Shown piece by piece: positions 22,766-35,400 of a stretch of DNA of 64,000 bases; the first letter of the stretch is position 1; each line of letters opens with the position of its first letter. The notes below the pieces were generated by a model. That model saw only the letters and a list, made by a program, of their open reading frames with translations, made no database searches and was not told the DNA's origin. The DNA comes from Prillingera fragicola (Eukaryota > Basidiomycota > Tremellomycetes > Trichosporonales > Trichosporonaceae): positions 496,001 to 560,000 of the forward strand of contig BEDY01000008.1 of NCBI GenBank assembly GCA_002335605.1. Reading direction: 5' to 3'. The position numbers and the translations under genes are program-made.

Positions 22766-25700
22766 TCACAGCCGCATCTCGCGCAAAATAGTTTTGGCAA
22801 GCTGCTGGTATTGCCAGCCGTCACCGCCCACACGTCGGAATTGAATGCCATGAAGTGGCAACCACGGCACCTGCGTTTCGTCAGCGTTCGTTCCAGCGGC
22901 ATCTCGGCCATGCGCCGCCACGTACCTTGACAACAAAGACCTCAAACCTGACACACAGCGTGCTCCCTGCTCCAAACTGGGCGCCCCAAGCGTCGGCATC
23001 GTCCAAGTCAGCCTTGCGGGGCATAGAGGCATTGTCGAGCATGCCGACAGTACCGGAGGACCCCCGATCGTGCATGTTCAAAGCTGGCGATGGGCTCTCA
23101 CCGCGTGACGTTGTCGTCGACGCCGCTGCGCCCGAGTTTCGCAGGGCGAGCTTGTTCTTGCTCGGCGAGCTCTCGAGGCTGGTACTACCTGGAGGCACGT
23201 GAAGTGACGACTGTGCCTCATCTCCGTGGACCACACTGGCCAGGTCGATCGAAGGAACGTGGATACACTCAAATCCACCCCGAATCGGCCGGTACTTGAT
23301 GCCGATGCGATCCAACACATGGGAAATGTCGCGAAGTAGGGTACGCGCCGACTTAGTGCTCGTAGTCGAGACCGAGAACAAGCCCTTGAGGTACACACTC
23401 TTTACGTCAATGTTGGCCACGTCAGCCGCCTCAATCTCGTCGACCTCGGGGGCGCCCATGGGGCGGATACCACCGCTCTTGTCCTGGATGACGCCCATGC
23501 CGGCCCAGTCCGCAGTCTTCTCAGACGTCGCTTGCGTCTTGGACGTGAGCTGACTCTCGCGACGGGACAGGGTAGTGCGGTCCATGGCGTTGGTCATTGA
23601 AGAAATAGACACCCGGCGGTCAAACTTGTCACCAGACAATCTCCTTCCAGCAGAGTCAAAGCCACTCTGCGTAGGAGGCGTCAACGGCGCCACGGTAGCG
23701 ACGGGTGCGCTGGCCATGGCCTGCGAATGGCCGCGACGGTGGGCGTTTGGCAAGTCTGCAAGGTTGGACTTGGCCGCGTCGGCCGCGGGGTGCTGCATGA
23801 CCTCGTCGGCACGCATACGCGTCTGCTGCTGGGCGGCAGGCTCGCGCGGTGAACCGGCGTGGTCAAAGCCAGTACCATGGGCAGGTTGGGGTGAAGGGAG
23901 GTTGGGGAGCGGCATGTTGTAACTCGTTGAGGCCGGGGTACCATCGACACTGAGGCGCGATGACGCGAAGTGGCTGTCGCCGTAAACCTTGGCCCGCTCC
24001 TTCTTCTCGCGGGCGAGGAAGTAGATCGAGATAAGGGGATCGAAACCGCTGCTGGGGTCAAGGAGCTCTTTGACCGACTGCGTGGGCTCCTCGGGCTTCT
24101 TCTCCTCCTTGAAAAGCTTTTTCTTGAGATCAAATCCGCTGAAGCGTTTCTTCTTGGCCGATTCGCTGTCCGGTGGAAGCAGCCCTCCGCTGCCGCCGGG
24201 CGAACCTCCATTGGTTGCCGATGGACGGTTGCGGTCCCGCTTGGCCTCCCAGGCAGCCACGCAGCGCAAGTAAGCCTCACTCTGGAGCACCTTGGTGAGA
24301 TTGTCGTAAATCTCCTGAGGCGAGCCAAAGGTGAAGCCCTGCATGCGCTTGATGACGTCCATGTCGATCTCGTCGGCGCGGAGGGGCTCACGAATAATTA
24401 AGTGCGAATCGGGGCGGCCGTCGTAACCCTTGGTCATCCACGGGTGGGAGAGAACCTCGGCAAGAGTGGCACGCTCCTGGGGGTTGGTGTTGAGCATCCT
24501 CTGAAGGAGCGACTTGCAGTCGTTGCTGAGCCAGGCAGGATACTCTGCGAGGCCACGCTTGATCTTTGCGTGCAGCGCCGGCATCGACTGGTCGTCGAAG
24601 GGAACCTTGCCGCAGACCAAGACGTAAAGCACGATACCAAACGACCAGATGTCAACTTCGGGACCAGTGTAGAGCTTGGCATTGAGAAGCTCGGGGGCGG
24701 CAAAATAGAGACTGCCACAGAACGTGGAAAGGTGGCGCTGAGGCGAGTAGAGGTTGGACAAACCAAAGTCGATAATTTTGATGTTACCATTATTAGAGAT
24801 TAGGATGTTTTCAATCTTGAGATCACGGTGCACGATATTGTTGTGGTGGCAGTAGTCGAGGGCCGAACCGATCTGGCGTGCAAACTTACGAGCTGCGCGT
24901 TCCCTCAAACGTCCATGGGCAATGATATAGTCAAGCATCTGACCGCCATCAATGTACTCGAATACCATGTAATAGTGGTTCTGGTGCACGAGGAAATCGC
25001 GCATGCCACAAATGTAAGGGTGGTGGAGGAGCAGCGATATCGAGGCCTCACGGACAGTGCGGATCTCCTTGGACTCGTCCTTGCTCCTGCCCGAGTGGCC
25101 ATCGGCCGTCTTGGGATCATCCCTGTGGCGGGGAACAATCTTAACCGCACACTGCAACAGTTAGTCTCCTGTCTGTGCTGCTACAATATGGCTCACCCTT
25201 TCCTGGGAGTGGACATTGATGCCAAGCTTGACTTTTCCCATCGAGCCTGCGCCAAGCGTCTTTTGCAAAATCCAGTCACCCACTTGACGGTACTGGCGTC
25301 GCTTCGCTGTCGTGGGCGCCGAGCCGCTCGAGTGACCGCCCGAGTGACCGCCCGAGTGAGCCGACCCGGCATTTGGTGGTGCCAGTGCCGTCGCATGCTG
25401 GTGTCGAGGACTCGCAGAAGGAGGCGGTACGCGGTGGGATGACGAGGGCGCTTGCGCCTTGGCGCTCTGGCTTACGCTGCGGCCAACGTACGCGCTTGCT
25501 TCTTCCGAGATGGTGGGCTCATGTGGGTGGCTGGATGGATGGGAGGAGAAGTTGTGGGCCGAGGAAGCAGCAGGAGGTGTCTGGGCAACTGGTTCACTGA
25601 GGGTAGATTCCATCGGATTTGACAGCGAGCGATGTGGTTCTCCCAGACCAGCGCGGTGAGGGGACCGCGAAGTGGCACGGCTTCGGCTGTGTTCATTGTC

Positions 25701-25990
25701 AGCATGCTGTTGCATCGCTTGTTCGTCCCACGTCCCGCGCTTAGCGGACGTCGATCCCCCATCCGTTGTCGTCTTCATACTAAAGTATCGGAGCTCCCTG
25801 CCATGTTCGAGACATACCTTTTTGTACCGTCGGCGTTCACAACCCAGTCCCACTCGACGCCGGTGTTGACCATGCCACCGTAACTGGGCGTCTGGGGTCC
25901 GCTGTGCGAACCGTTCATCGCCGCGTGATCTTGGATTACTGGCGGAGGCTGGTAGGCCGTAGCCGTGGCCGAGCGGCCAGAGCGCTCCAT
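22766..25990 (-). CDS. KIN1: KIN1/PAR-1/MARK-family serine/threonine kinase
   Basis: Four exons (25818-25990, 25197-25779, 22926-25151, 22766-22870) give 1028 aa. KIN1-type kinases act at the cell cortex in polarity, exocytosis and septation. The N-terminal 220 residues are disordered, with a Ser/Gly/His repeat. The kinase domain runs from LGAGSMGKVKLG through CAVKI (about K256), HRDLK (catalytic D362), DFG (380-382) and the activation-loop Thr in STFCGS (about T395) to the HPWM end. A FGSPQEIYDNLTKVL segment and a long linker follow. The C-terminus (GIKYRPIRGGFECIHV ... VRFEVFVVKVPWLPLHG ... YQQLAKTILREM) is a KA1 lipid-binding domain, split by the last intron and by an inserted low-complexity stretch. 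The first intron donor follows DGTK and keeps frame. High confidence. Confidence 0.95.
25329..25360. repeat. 12-bp tandem repeat inside KIN1
   Basis: About 2.7 copies of a unit like GAGTGACCGCCC. In the kinase gene it encodes a Ser-Gly-Gly-His type repeat in the disordered N-terminal part. Confidence 0.75.
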
Positions 25991-28847
25991 GCGGCTTTAC
26001 TACGAACGGAGGAGATGTCCGGGGCAAGCAAGAGAGAATGGATTAGGACTCGCCGAGGGCGCGTGTTGCGATGGTTGCTGCGACTTTGCGGCGCGGGGGT
26101 TGGGAGTGGATTCGGGTGGACCGGAGCGGGAGCGGCGTGGACGGGGTCACCGACTTGATTGGTTTTAATGGGTCAAGGGGTACTGTTGGGTGTGGGTATG
26201 CAGTGCTTTGAGTGGTTGCAGCAGAGGATTGAGCTGCAAGGAAATGCTAAAGGAAGGAGAGACGACGGTAGTGTGGGCGAAGGAGTGGGTAACGGGTTGG
26301 GTGGTTGTGCACGGGGGCGGATGCTGTCCTTGCCGTCCTGGCTGGGTCCTGGCGGTGCGCTGGCCTGGCTGGCTCGTCTCCTGGGCGGATGGGCTCAAAG
26401 GGAATAAGCCGAGGATCCGAGGTTCTAGGCGCAACGTGGCAGTCACAGAACGTCGCAATGTCTGTCAATGGATGCACAATGTGTCGATGACCGAGATGGG
26501 TACGCGACTAGTCCAGCTTGGCACGTGCAGCAGCACTTGGGGGAGCAAGTCGTGTGGGATGGATGAATGGGTCTTGAAAATGATTTGTGGGAACGTCCAC
26601 TGTTGGGTGGTGATGGACCTTCAGTTTGGGTTTCAAGCCCTCAATACCTGCTGGTTGCAGGGTCAACAGCTGAACGTATGTGGCCCGGTCGAGGCAGGCA
26701 GTCACTCTGCTTCAAATGCAGCAATACCACTGCAGAGCTGCCTGCATGCGTGTCTTTTGCGCCGCTGCCGTTGAGCCTGCGCCTTCACTAGGAGTGACGG
26801 TCGCAAGCGAGGGCAACCCACAAACGGAAGAATGGGGAGCCAGGGACAGGCTCCCTCCCGTCCTTGCCTGGACCTGGGCTGAAAACAACAGCGCGACCGC
26901 GTGCACGCGCGAGCGCGTTCCCGCTCCTGCATCTCATGTATGGGCACTGACTACTGCAGAGTTGTAGACATCAATTCGTCGTAGACACAGCTAGCATATC
27001 CGTTGATCCGTTGCTTGTTCGGCGAGACAAGCTAGATGTTGTCAAAGCCCCTACGTCGCCGGACCGCAGGTAGGATCTGCGACTGCGCAGAGACGGAACA
27101 ATTCCGGTTGTGTACTGCAGCTTATCTTGTCATCACACAACACCCAACAGTCGCTTGTCGTATATGCATACGGCCCAGTCAGTTGGCCGACATCGCGGAG
27201 CCTAGTACGCTGAAAGGGATTCGACACAGAAGAACGCGTTCAACAGTGTGATGGCACTGAACATCTCATTCGGCGGCAACCCTTGGCCATCTCGTTAGTG
27301 AGGCAGAGGATGCAGAGGAAGACTCGCCGAGGGATACAGCAGCTTGGAAGTGCAATACTTTAGGTTTGCGTCACCGGGCCGCGACCAATGACGAGACACA
27401 ACCTCAAGAATGTCACATCCGTAAACGCGTTTGTTGCCCGCACGCTGCAGGCATGCACAGACAAGCTGAGAGGCATGAGAGGTTGCAGTGGCCCAGATCA
27501 CAACAGGCAGTCCAACGACGCTCAAAGACAGGACGATCCGGGACCCTACCCTCTCCCAACAGCCTCTCAGCTCTCTTGCTGCTAACCAGCTGCTGGCCCA
27601 GGGCATTGGAGACAAACAGGGCCGATGTGAAAAAGGTACCCGGGTTTACTTGCTTGGATGCGCAGAGATGGAGATACACGAACTGAGTCGTTCCCAACAT
27701 GTCCAGACTACTGCCAAGCGCTACAGCAGACCTCTAACAAGCACTGTTCCAGAATTGATTCCAGCCTGCGGCTGGATTCACCTTCTACAGTGTCTTAATT
27801 AACAACCTTCTGTTAGATGGAGCTACTGGTCAGGGGAACCGAGCACTAGGACGTATAACAGAGACTCTACCAGCCGTGGAGCTCGCCAGCAATCTCAACG
27901 CTAAAGACAGGGCGGCCGATCATGGATGCACCGTTCAAGACGACCATCCCTGGCCTAAAGCAAACCACAACAATCCCGCACGTCTAGCTCGAGTAGTCGA
28001 TCAGCTATCAGCGGATCAGCAGCGACAGGCAAAGTGGCCGCACCACCCCTTGGGCAGCCGGAGCTTGGACATGTGCCAAACCTTCTTCTTAGACTGCTTG
28101 AACTCCGCCGACACCAACAGAGGGGATACTGCTCCGGGACTGGACCAACATCCGCCACTTGCCGAAGGCTATCACACGGCCACCGGCCACTTGCTCCGCC
28201 GTTGGCAGTTCACTGATCGTCCTGACCCTCCCGCCATGTCCTGCCAGCTGCCAGCCTCCTCCGTGTTGCGCAGGGCACGCCATGTGTACTGTACGTTCAC
28301 AGTTCATCAGCCCAATATGGCATTCTGGCCAGAAATGAACGGGTTGCCCAAACGAAGGCGTCTGTACGGCTGAGTGATCGACAGTGGCGCTCCAGGGGTC
28401 GGCACGGCAGAGACCAATCCCTGTTCTTGTCCAGGTCTGCCACACTTGTAGTAATGGGAGGCGGCGCCGTGCTATGGTGTATGAGGCACTTTGCACTGAT
28501 ACCGGGCGCCACATGCACAGAGGACTCCTTATCACCCTATCGCGTTATCGGTGTTGGGGGAACGGAACAATGAGCATCGCATGAGTGCCAAGCGAATCGT
28601 GCGTGGACCCAAACAACTGTTACAACCCTGGAGCTGCGTCAGTGCTCGCACGACGCGTTCGACTTCACCCTGGTTCCCCTTAGCCTTAGGCTCGCACTCG
28701 GGTGACGCGGTAGTGTCCGCAGCACTTTCATGTCACTAGCCATCACAATGTTCATCATCATGCATTCATGTGGCAAAACGAAATCTACAGCCTTCGAACG
28801 AAGCAGCTACGCTGACCGAAAATACACTCTGCAGCTAATCGTTCGCA
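25991..28847. other. 2.9-kb gene-poor region upstream of KIN1
   Basis: Between the KIN1 start and the KNR4 stop, both on the minus strand. Open frames of up to about 195 codons exist (for example 26190-26774 plus) but they show no family features and overlap rivals on the other strand. Probably a long promoter and leader of KIN1. Confidence 0.5.
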
Positions 28848-31556
28848 CTAGGCGATATCCACCTCCTCGAGGCCGTCCGCGAGGTGATCCACGTTCTTGG
28901 TGATCGCCTTGGGTTCGCTCACCAGCTGGCCGCCGTTCATCTTTGGTGGCGACACAGTCATGACGGGCGTCCGGGTGGACGGCGTGGAGAACGGCGGGGG
29001 GGCCGATCCTGCTCGGCCCGTGTCCAGCAGACCATCCTGGCTGCCTATCGACATGACCGAGTTTTCACGCTCGCGTATAGGGCTGGCATTGGACGGCCTG
29101 CGTGCCCCGCGGACAACCTCACGCTCAATGTCACCTGCCGGAGAGACAGAGCGCGCGGGAGAGTCGGCATACTGCGATATAGGCGGAGGGAGGCGTATGG
29201 TATTGGAGGCTGCCGCAGCGACGGACGACGGCATCGAGGACTGAGACGATGGACGCGAGCCCGCTGGAGATGTTGCGGGAGGGGAATTCAACGCCGCTAT
29301 CGACCCTCGAGGCGTAGAATTTGCCACATCGGAACGCTCGGTCGACGCGGTGTGGTGCGAGTCGCCGGATGCGTTATCCGGGCTTTGGGCTCGCGACAAA
29401 GGACGCGACAGAGGTGATGGAGTGCGTGACATGGTAAGCAGGACCGGCGATTTTGTCATCTGGCGGTGCTCAATGCCCGCGTGCGACAAGCGATCCGCCT
29501 CTTCCTGACGCAAAACATCCTCGGCCCGCATCGGAGGTGTTCCGAACGCCTCCAAGCGGCCGCCCTCCAGGTCGATATCAACCATCTCCGCATCGAGTGA
29601 TGGGCTAATGTTGTGCGTGCGCAAGCGACGCGAGGCAGCCCCGGCGCTAGTGTCGAGATTCATGACCCATCCACCACGCAAGCCACTAGCCTCGGCCTGG
29701 GCCACTGCCTGAGCAGCCTGTACGTCGGCACGCGTGGGCAGGTCGAGTGGTGTTGGAGCAGGAGGGGGTGGTTTCCTCTTCTTGGCTGTTCGCGACGATG
29801 ATCGTGACGGGGGCTGAAGGTAGTCTGATCCAGGCTTGAGGGGGTGATCCGTGGTCGTCGCCCTCGTCGTCGACACACGGGTCGGGGAGTGATGAGAGTG
29901 CAATATACGAGGTACAGTGGTGTCTTGCGGTGAGCCTAGAAGTGCGGCAGTGTCTCCGAGATTGGGAGTAGAGGGAGCAGGATCGGCTACGCACTTGTCA
30001 GCAGGTCATCAGACAACGAATAGTGTCCACTCACATGGAATTTCTGAGTCGGCCGCCCGCTGACCGGCGCGAATATTCTCAATTTCAGCGCTTTCACGAT
30101 CCTTGCCCTTGCCCTTATCCTTGCTTTGGTTGCCGGTCAAGCGGCGAGCCTCGCTCATGCCGCGCTCGACCTCGGCCACATCCATGCCCAGGCCCAGTCC
30201 CTCCCACTTGCGCACACTCTTGTCCCACCAGGCCTCCAGCACTCCCCACCCCTTGTACTGACCGGCAAGGCGCAGACCAAGGCCCTCGTCACCATATGTC
30301 TGACCACCCGCGTAACTTGAGTAGCCGAGCTCCTCCTCTCCATCAGATGACTTGTCGGCCTCCCAAGTCTCACCGCTTTCCAGCTCGTCGACAAAGCTAG
30401 CCAGCCACTTGGCCCAGCCACCCTCGCCCTCACCGCGGAAGAGGACACACTTGCGGTCAAAGTCGCGGCCAAAGATTATGGCCTGGCCCCAAGATCCGCC
30501 AGGTCCCGGATCGATGTCGACGCCGACATAGTTGCCAGACCTGTCCGAGAGTAGCGGGATCCAGCCGCGACACGCATAGACGCCCTTGACCCACTGTGGC
30601 GGGATGCTGGCCATAGTGGCAAGGACAGCCGGGTTGGCGCCGACTCTGGGATCTGTCTCGGCTTGGCGCCAGAATGCCCACTCGCGCATCACCTCGTCGA
30701 GAGGGAGCAAGTAAAGGCCGTAAAAGATGCCGCCGGCATTGCCCTCCAGATCCTGGCCATCGGCCACAAGGAAGGACTCCCGAACAGAAGCCGGTAGACG
30801 GGTTCCGAGCTCACGCTCAAAGGCAGCCAACGTAGCTTGGTGAACAGGTGGGTTGATCGACTCCATGAGCTCGGGGAATGGCTCGGCCAAGACGTTCCGC
30901 AGCCGGTGGAATGTGTGGGATGGGGGAGGGTACTGGGCAGCAAGGCCACTGTTAGTTCGTGGTTCAAGTGTCGAGAAGTGCCAAGGATACGCATAACAGG
31001 CAGAATGAGAGGAGAAGATGTTAGCAATGTCCTTCCAGATCTGAGACAACGTACGTTGGCCGTCCAGGAGTGTTAGTTGGCGAGTCTGAAAGTGAGGGGT
31101 AACCAGCGGGCATATACGAGCCCCTCCGGCTTGGGCCAGGCGACCCATCGCCAGCGCCGTGCATCTGGTTGTCAGCAAATGTATTGAGACTGGACTGAGA
31201 TGATCGAGATCGATAAGGTCTCGCACAGGTCTGGCACAGTTCGCCGACCGGCAAACACAGCACTGTTGAAAGCGGCTCGGCACAGCCTCGAGTGAATTTG
31301 GGTCGTCCGCGGCTACTGCAAACTCGGCGAAGGGACGCATGAGTTGCGGAACGACAGTTGCGTGTGTGCTTGTGTGTGTGTATGCAGACATGACGGAGCC
31401 TTCTCATGGACTTGCGGAGGGCGAGGACCAGACCGCGACACTTACCTCGGTCAGATTGGTGGTAGGGAGCGAGAAGGCATCTGCAGAGCCTTCGCGGCGG
31501 GGGGCGCGCGAGCCTCCCCCGCCAAAGAGAGTGGAAATGGCTTGAAAGAAGGGCAT
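28848..31556 (-). CDS. KNR4: KNR4/SMI1 cell-wall assembly and morphogenesis regulator
   Basis: Model of four exons (31446-31556, 31055-31194, 30035-30948, 28848-29986), 767 aa. Knr4/Smi1 is a hub protein linking the cell-wall-integrity MAP kinase and calcineurin pathways. The SMI1/KNR4 domain covers about residues 85-260 (FERELGTRLPASVRESF, DGQDLEGNAGGIFYGL, YVGVDIDPGPGGSWGQ, FGRDFD). After a Lys-rich linker comes the family's second conserved stretch with GLRGGWVMNLDTS. The last 250 residues are Ser/Pro-rich and ENS/DGL-rich, probably disordered. The acceptor of the first intron is uncertain: ATCTCAG at 31195 was chosen, while an in-frame alternative ten codons downstream also fits. The other junctions are clear. 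Confidence 0.9.
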
Positions 31557-32401
31557 CTGTACTGGTCAGCAACATGAAGTTGACATGAGGGCAGTGTCCA
31601 GAGAAGCTATCCCCTTTAGTGAAGTGCAGCTACGAAGCAAAGGAGCCACCTGTTGAGCCAGAGCTACCCTAGGTGGCAAGGCTTGTCACGTCAAGGCGAC
31701 ATGAATGGCCAGCTTCGTCTTTGCCCTTGTCAAGACAATCTTCATCGCCGCTGGCGCCATCACTCACGTCGCAAAGGTCGGCTCAGCGATAAACGGGGCG
31801 CGCCGCAAGGGCTGTGCGGCGCGCAGTTGGAGACGCGTTCGGGCTCGTGAACCGAGGTGGTAGGGGTCTTCGGCGGCGACAGTCTTGAGCCTAGGAGCGA
31901 CACGGCAGAAGCGTTGAGAGCTGTGTGTGTAGGCTGCCGTATGGAGAAGGTAGCGAGATGTTTGAGGTGGTTGATACGTGCTGGGCAACAGAGGCGAGCG
32001 GCAAGTGCGAAGGTCAACGGGTCTGTCTGGTTAGCCTCAGGTGCAACGTCGTGGAGGTAACGAAGAAGCGCCGACGGAACCAGTTGGGCGCGTGCTGGGC
32101 ACGCGCAGCGGCGCACCGGATCACTCGACACAGGGTCCGAGCACTGGCACCTCCACCACCAGTGACCACGACTCCTGCGAACATGATGCACAGCCAGCCA
32201 AGGCTCCTGCTCTTTCACCTGCCAACCACACCTCATGCTTGCGCAGGGGCTCAGACATGACTTCGGCCACTTTTGGCCAACCACGAAAGCTGCCCAGCCT
32301 GGCTGACGTCCATTCCCAGAGACCAGCGCCCAAGCCATCATAAAAACTACATGCTAGCTAACGAGCGACATCCTGAGCAGCTGAAAGTTGCGCAGACGGC
32401 C
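31557..32401. other. Intergenic: KNR4 promoter and DDB1 3' region
   Basis: 845 bp without a supported gene. Small overlapping frames on both strands only. Confidence 0.5.
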
Positions 32402-35400
32402 CTAGTGCATCCCCGCCGCAGCCTCCAGAATGCGAGCAACTTCCTCGCGAGATGCAGGCACCTTTTTGTTGCCAGAGAGCTTGAACACAGACTCGACTTC
32501 ACTTGCTCCCTCCAGGATCTGCTTGGTCGTCGCCGCATCCTCGTCGAGGAAATGCTGCACAAAGTCCCCGTCAATGAAGCCTCGAGTCTCACTGGACATG
32601 GTGGCAATGCCACCACGACGGAATCTGCATGTCAGATGTTGTTCGCAAGAGTGGCACTCACTTCTTCCACTCTAGACCACCAGGGCCTTTCTTATACTTG
32701 TTCATGTTCCGTTGCAAGTCGTCCAGGGTACGCGTGGCGCTCTCGGCAAGCTCACCAATCACACCCAGGCGTCCATTGGCAGTCGCCAGCAGGATGCTGG
32801 GGCGGAGGACATCGGCCGCAGACGATGTTGGTGCGAACGATCCCTTGCGCAAGCGTGCCACATCCTCGTGGAGACCGAATGTGGCGGCAGGCTCGATGTC
32901 ATCATCCTTGAGGCGGAATGTCTTCAAGTGGCCATTCGAGTCGGTGAGAATAACACCTGGTCCACCGTCCTGAAGGCAGCTCAGACCTCGCACAGCAATC
33001 GAGGACATGTCGCGTTGATCCCCTGTAATACGACCATCCTGAGCATCGACATCGATGACCAGAATGCTGCGCATGGCGTCACCGACAACGAGTCGGTCGT
33101 CGCCTGCTTTGATGACCTCTAGGTATTGGGCCGCAAACTCGTATGTGGCAGCAGACACCTCCACCAATGCAGCAGGGGAAGCATCCAGGCGGTAAATGGA
33201 CACCTGGCAAGTCAGCGCTGACTCCATTTGCTGGCAAGTACCTTTGTAGGGCACGCAACCGCTAGAAAGTTGTGGATGACTCTTGCGTCAAAGACCGCGC
33301 CGTTTGTATCCATGGTAACGGCAGACTCGATACTCCACGAGTCCGCTGTGTTTGATGCGTCCATGAGAAGAAGACGTCCCTTCTCCGCCCCCATGTAGGC
33401 AAAAGTTTCGTCTAGTGGCGCTTCGTCCATGGCCTCGTCGTTGTCAAATGTAACTGTGCCAACAGCAACGTAACTTTTGCCCGAGAGTGTAACCGCGTTG
33501 ACCGACACAACCACTTCGCGCTCTTGGAGCTGGTACTCGGCGAGCACTGTCGTCAGTGGGATGGCTTGCACAAAACTCACTTTGCAGCGTGGATGCGTGA
33601 CGGATCTCAAAACCGGCCGTTTGCAAGACCTCGCCAGTTTGAGCGTCTAGGGAGCGCGCAAGGACGCCAACAGCGACCACCTTGAGTTCGGGAACATAAG
33701 CAACTTTTGTCGCAGATCGGGTCTCCATGTCAAGGGTCTGAACCTGAACCTTGTTCAAGCTTGTAAGTCGTTCAAAGCTGAGCCCGTCGGGTGTCGCAAG
33801 CACGATGCAACCGCCAAGGGAAGGCGTAGTGACAGCTACCACGGCGGTGACATCCTTCTTGCCGCTGGACGAGAACTCGCTGTGGCCACGTGAGTCAAAC
33901 CCAATCGAGAGACGTTCCGTGATGCCCGCGGCAAAGACCTGCTCATCCCCTTTGCACTTGATAGTAATAGGCACGAGTTGAAGAGGCCGCGTTCCCAGTG
34001 ACAGCATGGTTCGTCCCTTTAGGGTCCCGCTCTTGATGCCAGACATCGAGTAATCGTAAGAGACGAAGCTGCCATCACTGAGCCCGGCTAGGAGTTGCGG
34101 CTCGCGAGACGGCGTTGTTCGGAATGACAGAGACGACGCATATGCTGTCTCCGCTGTCGTTACCGCTGCTGTATTTTGGGCGAGCCCATCGGCGGTGTAG
34201 ATATTGATGTTCTTGCACCAATCACTCACAGCCAAAAGAATTTGACTGTCCGCATCAATCACAGCAATGGCCGAGACTTCAGTTGGGAGTGACATCCACG
34301 CAACCTGCTCGAGGCCAGATGCCAACGCCTTGAAAGTCACAACGTTGCCGCTACGCAGGGCGATGGCAACGGCTTTCCCCTTGACTGATGCCGCAACAAT
34401 CTCGTCCTGGCCCTCGACTTCATAAGAGCCTAAAGAAGTTCCCACAACGACGTTCGACCAGAGATGAACGGTGGCAGACGTAACTTGGACGAGTATGCCA
34501 GCGTCGACGAGGCCTGCAGCAATCGTGGCCGATGCTGTAACCTCAGTAGCAACTGCCAGTACTGAAATTTCCGGTTCAAGTGTCAGAATGGCGGAAGACT
34601 TTGCAAACGATACCAGCAGAGTGGGTGCGTTGCTGCACCATCAGCATCAGTCGCACCTGGCTGGATACTCACCTTTCGTCGGCAGCTAAGGACCACATAT
34701 TTTGAATCCCGGGAATACTTTCGACAGAGAGAACATTCTCAAAGCCGACGCCACTGCGAACTATACGCAGGGAGTTGGTATTGGCGGATCCAGAGGCTAC
34801 TACTAGGTGTGACTGTATTGTGAGCACAGGCAGAAATCCAGCACTTACCAGGCGGCCATCTTCCTCTTCCACGACGGTGAAATCCTTGACAGGGGCCAAA
34901 TTCATCCAACGCTCCCTAACACTGACCTCCCCTTCGCCATCCTCGGTCATGTCAATGGCCCAAGTTCCAGCGTCAACAGTCTCTTGTGCACGTCCTTTGC
35001 CTTTTCGGTGGATTGCCCGAGCCCCAGAGTTTGAAGGTGACGCAGTCGCCGAACCGTCTTGTGGAATTGACAGAGACACCAGTTGGGAGTCGCCACAAGC
35101 AGAACTAACGAAGAGGAACCCGTTGTCGACGTAGGAAAGTGCGGTCGGGGGAGATACCTGTGTGTCAGCTTCAGCTATCAGCACTGTACTCACAACTCCG
35201 AGGTCAGTTTTGCCAACCTGTACGGCCTCTGTGCCTTCAAACTCCCAGCCAACCGCAGTGAGGCGTCCAACCTCGTCGCCCAGGAGAACACTGCCCCCAG
35301 TGCCATGACTCTCAATCAATGTCGAGCTGCGGGTCAGTCCGCGACAAAGCAGCATCACTTACGCAAGTACCACCCCATATCCCTGTCGCACGCGCCAGAC

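Noticed and set aside
26190..26774. 195-codon frame upstream of KIN1
   Set aside because: No known motif, Trp/Cys-rich random-like composition, rival frames on the other strand.
29986..30034. Reading KNR4 as two separate genes
   Set aside because: A standard 48-nt intron (29987-30034) joins the two frames in phase, and both halves carry KNR4-family blocks.
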